Shown here: positions 1-7,176 of the stretch, in pieces
Numbering within the stretch: the first letter of the stretch is position 1
Layout of the letters: the number at the start of each line of letters is the position of its first letter
NCBI RefSeq assembly: GCF_026342435.1
Contig: NZ_JAPEMT010000002.1
Span: 2,728,001 to 2,792,000, forward strand
Reading direction: 5' to 3'
DNA length: 64,000 nucleotides
DNA from: Streptomyces sp. NBC_00237
GTDB lineage: Bacteria > Actinomycetota > Actinomycetes > Streptomycetales > Streptomycetaceae
Translations under genes and position numbers: made by a program
The notes under the pieces: model-generated
Databases searched by the model: none
What the model was told of the DNA's origin: nothing
What the model saw: only the letters and a program-made list of their open reading frames with translations

Positions 1-1995
1 CGCTCCGGCGGCGGCGACGAGGACGGCGGCGATCGCCAGGACGACGGAACCGGCGAGCAGGGCGGCCAGGTAGGTCTGGACGTTGCCGGTCTGGGCGCGG
101 CGGACGGCGATGCCGAGCCAGCGCGGGAGGGTTCCGGCGGCGCGGACGTAGGTGTCGACGACCTCGCGGTCGAGGAACCTGACCAGTTCGGCTGCTGCCT
201 GGACGGGGCGGACGAAGAGGGCGGCGTAGAGGGCGTCCAGGTGGAAGCCGGTGGCCGCGTGGCGGTGCAGGGGGCCCAGGAGGAGGCGGCCGGGGTCGCC
301 GGGGTCGGGGGCTGAGGCGATGTCGCTGTACGCCGCTTCGTGCGTGGCGATGGCTTCCTCTTCGGAGGTGGCCGGGTCGGCTTCCGGGTGAGCGGCGATC
401 GCGCCGAGGGGGGTGTTGGTGCCCGCCCTGTAGCGCAGGGCGCGCCAGGAGGCGTACGTCATGATCCCGCCGACGACGGCGACGCCGGTGCCGAGGATGG
501 CGGTGGTGACGGTCGGGGTCAGGGAGTGGACGTCGAACCAGCCCGCGAGCTGGCCGACGGTCAGGCCGAGGGCGAGGGAGGGGACGGCGAGGAGCCAGAG
601 GACGGTGGTCATGGCAACCGGCTGGCGGCCGTGGTCGGGGGCGGCCGGGCCGTGGCCTCGGAAGGCGAGGAGCCAGAGGCGGGTGGCGTAGGCGGCGGTG
701 AGGAGAGCGGTGAGGAGACCGGAGATCAGGACGATCCAGCCCGCGCCGGAGGGGCTGGTCGCGGAGTCGCCGAGGGCGGTGTGCTCGGCGGCGACCAGGA
801 CGGCTTCCTTGGAGAAGAAGCCCGCGAACGGAGGGATGGCGGCGAGCGCGAGGAGCGCGATCGTCATCGTCCAGTAGGCGTCCGGGATGCGCTTGGGGAG
901 TCCGCCCATGCGGGACATGGCGGCCAGGGAGTTGGTGCCCGCGGCGTGGATGATCACGCCGGCGCCGAGGAAGAGGAGGGCCTTGAAGGCACCGTGCGAG
1001 AGGAGGTGGAAGACGGCGGCACCGCGGTCGCCGACCGCGAGGGCGCCGGTCATGTAGCCGAGCTGGCCGATCGTCGAGTACGCGAGGACCCGCTTGATGT
1101 CGTCCTGGGCGAGCGCGGCGAGGGCCGAGCCGACCATCGTGACCGCGGCCGTCACGGCGAGGACGGTCATGGCGGCGGCGGAGGCAGCGAAGACGGGGAG
1201 GAGGCGGGCGACGAAGTAGACACCGGCGGCGACCATCGTCGCGGCGTGGATGAGCGCGGAGACGGGCGTGGGGCCCGCCATCGCGTCCGGGAGCCAGGTG
1301 TGGAGCGGGAACTGGGCGGACTTGCCCGCGACACCGGCGATGAGGAGGAGGGCGATCAGGGTGGGGTGGTCGAGGCCGCCCGTGGCGACGGCGTCCAGGA
1401 TGCCGGTGATGCGGAAGGTGCCCGCGTCGGCGGCCAGGGCGAACAGGCCGAACAGGAAGGGGACGTCGCCGAGCTTGGTGACCAGGAACGCCTTGAGGGA
1501 GGCGGCGCGGGCTTCGGGCGTCTCCCAGTAGTGACCGACGAGGAAGTACGAGCAGATGCCCATGATCTCCCAGCCGACCAGCAGCACCATCAGGTCGCCG
1601 GAGTAGACGACGAGCAGCATCGCGGAGGTGAAGAGGGAGACGAGAGCGGCGTAGGAGGCGTAGCGGGGGTCGTCGCGCAGGTAGGCCGTCGAGTACACCT
1701 GGACGCAGGTGGCGACGACGGTCACCAGGACGGCGACCAGGGCCGCGAAGCCGTCGATGTGCAGGGCCAGGTCGATGGGGACCGAGCCGGTCGGGGTGAG
1801 GCGGGTGGCGGCGTCGATGGCCGCTCCGCCGCCCTGGTGGACGGCGACGGTGATCGCGAGGGCGAGCGCGGCGACGGTGGGGAGGAGCGCGAGGGGCCGC
1901 ACGAAGCCGGGGATGGTGCGGCCGAGGAGGAGGCCCGCGACCGCGCCGAGGAAGGGGAGGAGGGGGACGAGGACGGCGAGGGTCGTGGTGGTCAC
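1..1995 (-). CDS. nuoL2: NADH dehydrogenase subunit L, second copy (NuoL2), C-terminus cut by window edge
   Basis: Large antiporter-like membrane subunit of complex I; 665 residues are visible and the frame is still open at base 1. It starts at GTG 1995, overlapping the nuoK2 stop as GTGA. The protein is a run of hydrophobic helices. The conserved acidic residue sits in GWEIMG near residue 141, the proton-channel lysine in KSAQFPLHTWLPDAMAG near residue 222, and another lysine in QDDIKRVLAYSTIGQLGY near residue 300. These mark it as a functional proton-pumping ND5-type subunit. It is the last visible gene of the incomplete nuo2 cluster; NuoM2 and NuoN2 would be expected further left, outside the window. 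The sequence differs widely from the NuoL at 40155-42101, so this is an old paralogue and not a recent duplicate. Confidence 0.93.
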   Translation of the reverse strand, partial: MTTTTLAVLVPLLPFLGAVAGLLLGRTIPGFVRPLALLPTVAALALAITVAVHQGGGAAIDAATRLTPTGSVPIDLALHIDGFAALVAVLVTVVATCVQVYSTAYLRDDPRYASYAALVSLFTSAMLLVVYSGDLMVLLVGWEIMGICSYFLVGHYWETPEARAASLKAFLVTKLGDVPFLFGLFALAADAGTFRITGILDAVATGGLDHPTLIALLLIAGVAGKSAQFPLHTWLPDAMAGPTPVSALIHAATMVAAGVYFVARLLPVFAASAAAMTVLAVTAAVTMVGSALAALAQDDIKRVLAYSTIGQLGYMTGALAVGDRGAAVFHLLSHGAFKALLFLGAGVIIHAAGTNSLAAMSRMGGLPKRIPDAYWTMTIALLALAAIPPFAGFFSKEAVLVAAEHTALGDSATSPSGAGWIVLISGLLTALLTAAYATRLWLLAFRGHGPAAPDHGRQPVAMTTVLWLLAVPSLALGLTVGQLAGWFDVHSLTPTVTTAILGTGVAVVGGIMTYASWRALRYRAGTNTPLGAIAAHPEADPATSEEEAIATHEAAYSDIASAPDPGDPGRLLLGPLHRHAATGFHLDALYAALFVRPVQAAAELVRFLDREVVDTYVRAAGTLPRWLGIAVRRAQTGNVQTYLAALLAGSVVLAIAAVLVAAAGA

Positions 1996-2405
1996 GCGGC
2001 GGCCTCCGCTGCCTTCGGGGCCGGGGCGCCGGTGGCTGTGCCGACGGCGTCCGTGTCGGTGTCGTCCGTGTCGTCGTCGGGCGGGTCGGTCGGGTCGGGG
2101 GTCTCGGTGGTGTCGCGGAGTCTGTCGACGTCCGAGGTGCCTCGGTTGCGGTAGACCATCAGGACGATCGCCAGGCCGATGCCGATCTCGGCGGCGGCGA
2201 TGGCGATGGTGAAGAGCGTGAGGGCCTGGCCGCCGTGCAGGGCGTCGCGGAGCCAGACGTCGAAGGCGACCAGGTTGAGGTTGACGGCGTTGAGCATCAG
2301 CTCGACGGACATCAGGACCAGGATCGCGTTGCGGCGGGCGAGGACTCCGTAGAGGCCGACGCAGAAGAGGAGGGCGGCGAGGACGGCCGGGTAGGCGAGG
2401 TGCAT
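1992..2405 (-). CDS. nuoK2: NADH dehydrogenase subunit K, second copy (NuoK2)
   Basis: Small membrane subunit of complex I, 137 aa. Three hydrophobic helices are visible in residues 1-95, with the family signature MSVELMLNAVNLNLVAF (the conserved membrane glutamate is in SVELMLN) and a second conserved glutamate in IAAAEIGIGLAIVLM. Residues about 96-137 form an acidic Asp/Thr- then Ala-rich tail that the main-operon NuoK (99 aa, 42117-42416) lacks. The ATG at 2405 overlaps the nuoJ2 stop by one base (TGATG) and the stop overlaps the nuoL2 start, so translation is probably coupled. Confidence 0.92.
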   Translation of the reverse strand: MHLAYPAVLAALLFCVGLYGVLARRNAILVLMSVELMLNAVNLNLVAFDVWLRDALHGGQALTLFTIAIAAAEIGIGLAIVLMVYRNRGTSDVDRLRDTTETPDPTDPPDDDTDDTDTDAVGTATGAPAPKAAEAAA

Positions 2406-3055
2406 CAGCGCTGCTCCTTCTTCGTCGGCTCGCTGGAGGACGCTTCGGCCGCGCGGGCTGCCGCTTCGTCGGCTTCTGCTTCAGCTTCGGCTTCGGCTTC
2501 GGCTTGTTCGGTTGCCGTGTTCTTGCGGGAGAGGACGATCGCGCCGACCAGGGCGGCCAGGAGCAGGACGGAGAGGGCTTCGAAGGGCAGCACCCAGTGC
2601 TGGAAGAGGATCTCGCCGGTCACCTTGGTGGAGCCCTGGACCGGTCCGTCCAGGTTGATCCAGGTGGTGCGGAAGGCGTCGACGACCACCCAGACGAGGG
2701 CGGCCGCCGCGGCGACGGCCACCGCGAGGGCCACCGGGCGGTTGCCCGAGTCGGCGTCCGGGGAGCGGCCGATGGGGGCCTTGGTGAGCATGAGTCCGAA
2801 GAGGAGGAGGACCACGACGGAGCCGACGTAGATCAGCACCTGGACCCAGGCGATGAACTCGGCCGTGAGGAGCAGGTACTCGACGGCGAGGCCGCCGAGG
2901 GCGACGACCAGCCAGAGCGCGGCGTGCACGAGCTGCTTGGTGGTGACCGTGATGACGGCCGCCCCGAGAGTGACGAGGCCGACCAGGAGGAACGCGATCT
3001 CGACGCCGGTCGGGGAGAGGAAGCCGGGGCCGGTGGCGGCGGAGAGAGTGACCAT
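2405..3055 (-). CDS. nuoJ2: NADH dehydrogenase subunit J, second copy (NuoJ2)
   Basis: Membrane subunit of complex I, about 216 aa, beginning MVTLSAATG at ATG 3055, which overlaps the nuoI2 stop by one base. Five hydrophobic segments are visible, including LLLTAEFIAWVQVLIYVGSV, the region of the ND6 pi-bulge helix. The reading frame is open far upstream of 3055, but that stretch is the shadow of nuoI2. The C-terminus is charged and contains an EA dipeptide repeat (EAEAEAEAEAEA), coded by a 6-bp tandem repeat near 2475-2510, before the end EPTKKEQR. Confidence 0.9.
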   Translation of the reverse strand: MVTLSAATGPGFLSPTGVEIAFLLVGLVTLGAAVITVTTKQLVHAALWLVVALGGLAVEYLLLTAEFIAWVQVLIYVGSVVVLLLFGLMLTKAPIGRSPDADSGNRPVALAVAVAAAAALVWVVVDAFRTTWINLDGPVQGSTKVTGEILFQHWVLPFEALSVLLLAALVGAIVLSRKNTATEQAEAEAEAEAEADEAAARAAEASSSEPTKKEQR

Positions 3056-3714
3056 CACGCGGGGCCCTCCTGTTCCGTCTGGCCGGGCTGGGTGGCCGGT
3101 CCGGGCTGGGCGGCTGGTCCGGGCTGAGCGGCTGGTCCGGGCTGAGCGGCTGGTCCGGGCTGGGTGGTCTGGCTCGCTTCCGCCTGCTGGGCGGCGGCGA
3201 GTTTGTCGGCGGCCTTGCGGGCTGCCGCGATCTCCTTGGGCTCTTCCGCGTTCGGGTCGAGTGCCGGGGGTTCGGGGACGGTCCACATCCACTCGCGGAG
3301 CTTGTCGCGCTCGTGGGTGAGTTCGTGGATGTCGGTCTCCGCGTACTCGAACTCCGGCGACCAGAAGAGGGCGTCGAAGGGGCACACCTCGATACAGATC
3401 CCGCAGTACATGCAGAGCGAGAAGTCGATGGCGAAGCGGTCGAGGACGTTCCGGCTGCGTTCGCGGCCGCCGGGGGCGGCGGGCGGCACCGTCTCCTTGT
3501 GGGAGTCGATGTAGATGCACCAGTCGGGGCACTCGCGCGCGCACAGCATGCACACGGTGCAGTTCTCCTCGAAGAGGCCGATCACGCCGCGCGTACGGGG
3601 CGGGAGTTCGGGCTGCTTCTCCGGGTACTGCGCGGTGACGGTCTTCTTCGTCATCGTGCGGAGGGTGACGGCGAGGCCCTTGGCGAGGCCGCTCCCGGGG
3701 ATGGGGGGTGCCAT
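3055..3714 (-). CDS. nuoI2: NADH dehydrogenase subunit I, second copy (NuoI2), two [4Fe-4S] ferredoxin-type domain
   Basis: Peripheral iron-sulfur subunit of complex I, about 219 aa, from ATG 3714 immediately downstream of nuoH2 (2-nt gap). Both cluster motifs are intact: CTVCMLCARECP and CMYCGICIEVCP, which in this family carry clusters N6a and N6b on the path to the quinone. The last 30 residues are an unusual QPGPAA hexapeptide repeat coded by an 18-bp tandem repeat at about 3084-3165; the main-operon NuoI does not have it. Because nuoE, F and G are missing from this cluster, NuoI2 is the most exposed iron-sulfur subunit and a plausible docking point for ferredoxin (inference). Confidence 0.92.
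   Translation of the reverse strand: MAPPIPGSGLAKGLAVTLRTMTKKTVTAQYPEKQPELPPRTRGVIGLFEENCTVCMLCARECPDWCIYIDSHKETVPPAAPGGRERSRNVLDRFAIDFSLCMYCGICIEVCPFDALFWSPEFEYAETDIHELTHERDKLREWMWTVPEPPALDPNAEEPKEIAAARKAADKLAAAQQAEASQTTQPGPAAQPGPAAQPGPAAQPGPATQPGQTEQEGPA
3084..3165 (-). repeat. 18-bp in-frame tandem repeat in nuoI2 tail
   Basis: The unit gggctgagcggctggtcc recurs four to five times with small changes (some copies carry gggctgggcggc or ggtggc), coding QPGPAA hexapeptides on the minus strand. The period is exactly six codons, so copy number changes keep the frame. Confidence 0.85.
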
Positions 3715-3716
3715 GA

Positions 3717-4685
3717 CTACTGGATCGCCACCTTCACGATGCCGGTGAGCGCGATCTGCGCGAGTGCAAGGGGGATGAGTACGGTCCAGGAGAGTTTCTG
3801 GAGCTGGTCTTCGCGCAGGCGGGGATAGCTGACGCGGAGCCAGATGACGACGAACGCGAGGATCGCGGTCTTCAGGAGGGTCCAGACCCAGCCGAGCCCG
3901 TCCGCGCCCCAGGGGCCGTGCCAGCCGCCGAGGAAGAGGACGGTGGTCAGGCCGCAGACGATCACGATGCCCGCGTACTCGGCGAGCAGGAACAGGGCGA
4001 AGCGCAGGCCCGTGTACTCCGTGTACGCGCCGAAGATGATCTCCGAGTCGGCGATCGGGGCGTCGAACGGGGGGCGCTGGAGCTCGGCGAGACCGGCCGT
4101 GAAGAAGACGAAGGCGCCGATCAGTTGCCAGGGCAGCCACCACCACTGCCAGGCGTCGAGGATGCCGGGGAGGGAGAGGGTGCCCGCCGCCATGGCCACC
4201 GAGGCGGCGGCCAGCAGCATGGGGAGTTCGTACGCGAGGAGCTGGGCGGCGGTGCGCAGGCCGCCGAGGAGGGAGAACTTGTTCGCCGACGCCCAGCCCG
4301 CCATGAGGGAGCCGAGGACGCCGACGCCCATGACGGCGAGCACGTAGAAGATGCCCGCGTCGATCTGCTGGCCGACGGCGGACTCGCTCGGGCCGATGGG
4401 GATGACGAGGAGGACCAGGAGGTAAGGGAGGAGGGCGACGGCGGGGGCGAGCTGGAAGATGCGGCGGTCGGCCCCGTTGGGGACGACGTCTTCCTTCTGC
4501 GCGAACTTCACGCCGTCGGCGACGAGCTGGGCCCAGCCGTGGAAGCCGCCCGCGTACATGGGGCCGAGGCGGCCCTGCATGTGAGCCATCACCTTGTGCT
4601 CGGTCTGGCCGACCAGGAGGGGCAGGACCAGGAAGAGCACGAAGACGATGAGCAGGCGGAGGGCGACGTCGAGTACGTCGTTCAC
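3717..4685 (-). CDS. nuoH2: NADH dehydrogenase subunit H, second copy (NuoH2)
   Basis: Membrane subunit that forms much of the quinone-binding chamber, about 322 aa, starting at GTG 4685 (reads MNDVLDVALRLL) overlapping the nuoC2 stop as GTGA. About eight helices are visible. Family motifs seen are EHKVMAHMQGRLGP in the first loop, LLGGLRTAAQLLAYELPMLL and the third-loop motif RPPFDAPIADSEIIFGAYTEY. In that last motif the main-operon NuoH has FDMPESEGDLVGGFNTEY, so the usual Glu after FDxP is replaced by Ile here. The cytoplasmic C-terminal tail of the main NuoH (about 90 aa) is absent. Confidence 0.93.
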   Translation of the reverse strand: MNDVLDVALRLLIVFVLFLVLPLLVGQTEHKVMAHMQGRLGPMYAGGFHGWAQLVADGVKFAQKEDVVPNGADRRIFQLAPAVALLPYLLVLLVIPIGPSESAVGQQIDAGIFYVLAVMGVGVLGSLMAGWASANKFSLLGGLRTAAQLLAYELPMLLAAASVAMAAGTLSLPGILDAWQWWWLPWQLIGAFVFFTAGLAELQRPPFDAPIADSEIIFGAYTEYTGLRFALFLLAEYAGIVIVCGLTTVLFLGGWHGPWGADGLGWVWTLLKTAILAFVVIWLRVSYPRLREDQLQKLSWTVLIPLALAQIALTGIVKVAIQ

Positions 4686-5839
4686 GCGGGATCGCCTCCG
4701 GCGGGGGTGTCGGGGGTGTCGTCTTGGGGGGTGTCGGGCCGGTCCGGGGCGTCCGGGGGCGTTTCGCGTACGGGCTCGGGGGCCGGGGGCTCGAAGGCCG
4801 GGCGGGCGTGGTGCCAGGGGGCGTCCGGGCTCGCGGGGGCGGGGTCCTCGGGGGTGGGGCGGGGGGCGTCGAGGGGTTCGGCTCCGCCGGGGACCGCCCC
4901 CTTGCCCACCCGTTCCGCCCCCGGGGGGCGGCCCCGCTGCCCAAGGGGGCTGGGCGAGGCGGGGGGCGTCTGCGAGGCGGGAGGCGTCTGGGAGGCGGGA
5001 GGCGTCTGGGAGGCCGAGCCGTCGCTCGCGGTGCGGGAGCGGCGGACCGGGCGGGCCGGGGCAGCGGTCTCCGGAGCGGTGATCTCCGGAGCGGCGGTCT
5101 CCGGAGCGGTAGCCGTCGGAGCGGTGGCCGCCGGAGGGACCTCCGGCGGAGTGGTCTGGGAGGCTGAGCCCTCGCCCACGCTCCTCGTACGGCGGGCCGG
5201 GCGGTCCGCAGTGGCTCCGGCCGCGCGGGCGGCGCCCCGGGCCGGGCGGGCCGGGGCTGCCGGGAGTTGGCCCTTGAGGGGGCCCCATTCGTTCGGGTCC
5301 GGGACGCCCGGGGGGAGCATCTGGCGGCGCTTGGGGCCGCCGTGCTCGGACTCGCCCGGTTCCTTCGCGCCGGGCCATGCCTTGGCCACACGCGCGGCCA
5401 GCACGAAGTCCTTGCGGAGGGGGTGGCCCTCGAAGGTGTCCGGGAGGAGGAGCGGGGCCAGGTGGGGGTGGTCGGTGAAGTCGATGCCGAACATCTCGTG
5501 CGTCTCGCGCTCGTGCCAGGCCGCACCCGCGAAGACCTCCACGGCGGTGGGAAGGGCGGCAGCCGTGTGGGGCACGGTGGTGCGGACCAGGAGGCGGCGG
5601 ACCGTACGGCCTTCGAGGGAGACCAGGTGGGCGGAGACCAGGAAGCCCGTGCCGGGTTCGTCGACCGCGCTCAGCCAGTCGAAGTAGGTGCACGCCAGCT
5701 TGTCGCGGGCGATTTCGAGGGCGGAGATCCACCCGCCGACGGGCACGTCGACCGTCAGCAGGTCGTACGCGCGCTCCGCGCGGGCCTCCTCGCCGAAGAC
5801 CTCGGTGACGGTGTCGGGCAGGCCGTCGTAGGCGCTCAT
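4682..5839 (-). CDS. nuoC2: NADH dehydrogenase subunit C, second copy (NuoC2), with long low-complexity tail
   Basis: 30-kDa subunit of the complex I hydrophilic arm, 385 aa from ATG 5839 (ATGA overlap with nuoB2). Residues 1-170 are the NuoC fold, with the signatures AWHERETHEMFGIDF and EGHPLRKDF. Residues about 200-385 are Pro/Ala/Thr-rich and probably disordered, built partly from repeats: APETA/APEIT pentads, and ASQTPP hexapeptides from an 18-bp tandem repeat (4956-5009). The tail also contains LGQRGRPPGAERVGKGA, the translation of a dispersed palindromic element that is intergenic elsewhere in the window. Normal NuoC is about 240 aa. The stop overlaps nuoH2, so no nuoD lies between them. 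Confidence 0.9.
   Translation of the reverse strand: MSAYDGLPDTVTEVFGEEARAERAYDLLTVDVPVGGWISALEIARDKLACTYFDWLSAVDEPGTGFLVSAHLVSLEGRTVRRLLVRTTVPHTAAALPTAVEVFAGAAWHERETHEMFGIDFTDHPHLAPLLLPDTFEGHPLRKDFVLAARVAKAWPGAKEPGESEHGGPKRRQMLPPGVPDPNEWGPLKGQLPAAPARPARGAARAAGATADRPARRTRSVGEGSASQTTPPEVPPAATAPTATAPETAAPEITAPETAAPARPVRRSRTASDGSASQTPPASQTPPASQTPPASPSPLGQRGRPPGAERVGKGAVPGGAEPLDAPRPTPEDPAPASPDAPWHHARPAFEPPAPEPVRETPPDAPDRPDTPQDDTPDTPAGGDPA
4880..4954. repeat. Dispersed palindromic repeat R1, copy captured inside nuoC2
   Basis: A stretch of about 60 bases beginning cgcccccttgcccaccc matches the intergenic R1 copies at 54842-54928 and 59193-59279 with three substitutions. One of them turns the ctagg of the intergenic copies into ctggg. 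The right palindrome arm gggggcggcccc (4924-4935) is intact, while the left arm is altered to ggggaccgccccc. It is read in frame on the minus strand as part of the NuoC2 tail. Confidence 0.85.
4956..5009 (-). repeat. 18-bp in-frame tandem repeat in nuoC2 tail
   Basis: The unit gaggcgggaggcgtctgg is present twice perfectly (4974-4991, 4992-5009), preceded by one degenerate copy (4956-4973). It codes ASQTPP hexapeptides on the minus strand. Confidence 0.88.
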
Positions 5840-6465
5840 CGGGTCTCGCCTCCCGCCGGGGAGGGGGCGGGCGGGGGCGTGAACAGGTCGCTCCGTAGAG
5901 CGGCAACGGACGGGGCCGCCGCCGAGTTCCCGTAACGGTCCGCCAGGGACTCGCGGGCGATCTTCTCCTGGAGTTTCAGGATGCCCTGGAGGAGGGCTTC
6001 GGGGCGCGGCGGGCAGCCCGGGACGTAGACGTCCACCGGGATGATCTGGTCCACGCCCTTGGTGACCGAGTACGAGTCCCAGTACGGGCCGCCGCAGTTG
6101 GAGCACGCGCCGAAGGAGATCACGTACTTCGGCTCGGGCATCTGCTCGTACAGACGCTTCACCGCCGGGGCCATCTTGTCCGTGACCGTGCCCGAGACGA
6201 CCATCAGGTCGGCCTGGCGCGGGCCCGGCGCGAAGGGGATCACGCCGAGACGGATGAAGTCGTGGCGGGCCATGGAGGCCGCGATGAACTCGATGGCGCA
6301 GCAGGCCAGACCGAAGTTGAAGACCCAGAGGCTGTAGCGGCGGCCCCAGTTGAGGACCACCTTCATCGGCTCGGGAGCGAGCCGGGAGAGGACTCCGAGG
6401 CGCTGCGGAGCAAGCGGAACGGGCAGGTCCACCGGGGTGCTCCCAGGGGCGGGGGTCACGTCCAT
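5836..6465 (-). CDS. nuoB2: NADH dehydrogenase subunit B, second copy (NuoB2)
   Basis: Iron-sulfur subunit that binds cluster N2, the immediate electron donor to quinone; 209 aa from ATG 6465. The N2 ligand pattern is complete: tandem cysteines in FGLACCAIEF, a third cysteine in SFGACSNCGGPYWDSYS and a fourth in YVPGCPPRPEALL. An additional cysteine (ACSNC) is absent from the main-operon NuoB, which has GVCASSGG. An N-terminal extension of about 30 residues is rich in Pro and Val. The start lies inside the last codons of nuoA2 (10-nt overlap) and the stop overlaps nuoC2 as ATGA. Confidence 0.94.
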   Translation of the reverse strand: MDVTPAPGSTPVDLPVPLAPQRLGVLSRLAPEPMKVVLNWGRRYSLWVFNFGLACCAIEFIAASMARHDFIRLGVIPFAPGPRQADLMVVSGTVTDKMAPAVKRLYEQMPEPKYVISFGACSNCGGPYWDSYSVTKGVDQIIPVDVYVPGCPPRPEALLQGILKLQEKIARESLADRYGNSAAAPSVAALRSDLFTPPPAPSPAGGETR

Positions 6466-6920
6466 TCGAGGACGCCCTTCTTGTATGCGTACAGCAGACC
6501 AACGGCCAGGAAGCCGAGGAAGATGAACATCTCGACCAGCGTCGTGGCGCCGTATCCGGGCGCCGCGAACACCGTCGCCCACGGGAAGAGGAAGATCGCG
6601 TCGACCGCGAAGATCACGTACAGGAACGCGTAGACGTAGTAGCGGACTTGGGTGTGCGCCCAGCCCTCGCCGACCGGGTCGACTCCGCACTCGTACGTGA
6701 GGAGCTTCTCCGGGGTCGGGACCACCGGACGCAGCAGGCGGCCCGCGCCGAACGCCACGGCGACGAAGAGCACGCCGATCACGGCGAGCAGTCCGACGAC
6801 CGAGTAGCTCTGGAAGTACGGGGCGGCCATCAGGTGGTGCGCCTGGTCCAAGTGGTGCGCCTGGTCCAAGTGGTGCGCCTGGTCGGCCACCGAATCGATC
6901 GGCACGGTCGGTTTCGGCAC
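6456..6920 (-). CDS. nuoA2: NADH dehydrogenase subunit A, second copy (NuoA2), first gene of the nuo2 cluster
   Basis: Small three-helix membrane subunit of complex I. Family motifs are LLTYECGVDPVGEGWAHTQV (ECG loop) and YVIFAVDAIFLFPWATVF (conserved FDxE-like segment). I place the start at GTG 6920 because GAGG stands 8 bases before it, giving 154 aa. The next ATG (6830) has no ribosome site and would give about 124 aa. With the GTG start the N-terminus carries three DQAHHL hexapeptides from an 18-bp tandem repeat that the family does not have. If ATG 6830 is right, that repeat is leader RNA instead. Confidence 0.88.
   Translation of the reverse strand: MPKPTVPIDSVADQAHHLDQAHHLDQAHHLMAAPYFQSYSVVGLLAVIGVLFVAVAFGAGRLLRPVVPTPEKLLTYECGVDPVGEGWAHTQVRYYVYAFLYVIFAVDAIFLFPWATVFAAPGYGATTLVEMFIFLGFLAVGLLYAYKKGVLEWT
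6835..6886 (-). repeat. 18-bp tandem repeat at the nuoA2 5' end
   Basis: The unit gtggtgcgcctggtccaa is repeated about three times, reading DQAHHL on the minus strand. It lies between the two possible start codons of nuoA2. Confidence 0.88.
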
Positions 6921-6998
6921 GTCCCGAACCTCACTCCCTGGGCCCCGCGGCACCCGCCGTGGGCGCCGTCCGTCGTCGATCTGTACGAGATCCGTACG

Positions 6999-7011
6999 AG
7001 AGGGGAGTCTA
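6999..7011 (-). promoter_or_regulatory. Possible -10 element for nuo2 transcription
   Basis: On the minus strand TAGACT (7006-7011) fits the streptomycete -10 pattern TAGRRT. A start near 6999 would give an 80-nt leader to nuoA2. No good -35 box is visible at 16-18 bases, so this is weak. The 256-bp gap 6921-7176 is shared with the divergent kinase gene. Confidence 0.3.
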
Positions 7012-7176
7012 GAGCCTGAGATGGGGCCTCTCCCTGTTCGAGCGGAGCCGAGAACTCGGGGATGCCCGGTATAGGGGTCGTGCGGGCCTTCGCAGGGGTG
7101 GGGTGGGGTTCTCCCTACCTCCGGCGGCCCGCCCACCCCATGGCGGGACGCCGCCGGGACCCGGCAGGCTTGTCCC

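Noticed and set aside
340..2154. A 604-codon plus-strand reading frame opposite nuoL2/nuoK2
   Set aside because: Translation is Gly/Glu/Arg/Asp-rich with no fold-like pattern; it is the antisense shadow of GC-rich membrane-protein codons.
6828..6830. ATG 6830 as the nuoA2 start
   Set aside because: Gives a more usual protein length but has no ribosome site; kept as an alternative in the nuoA2 entry.
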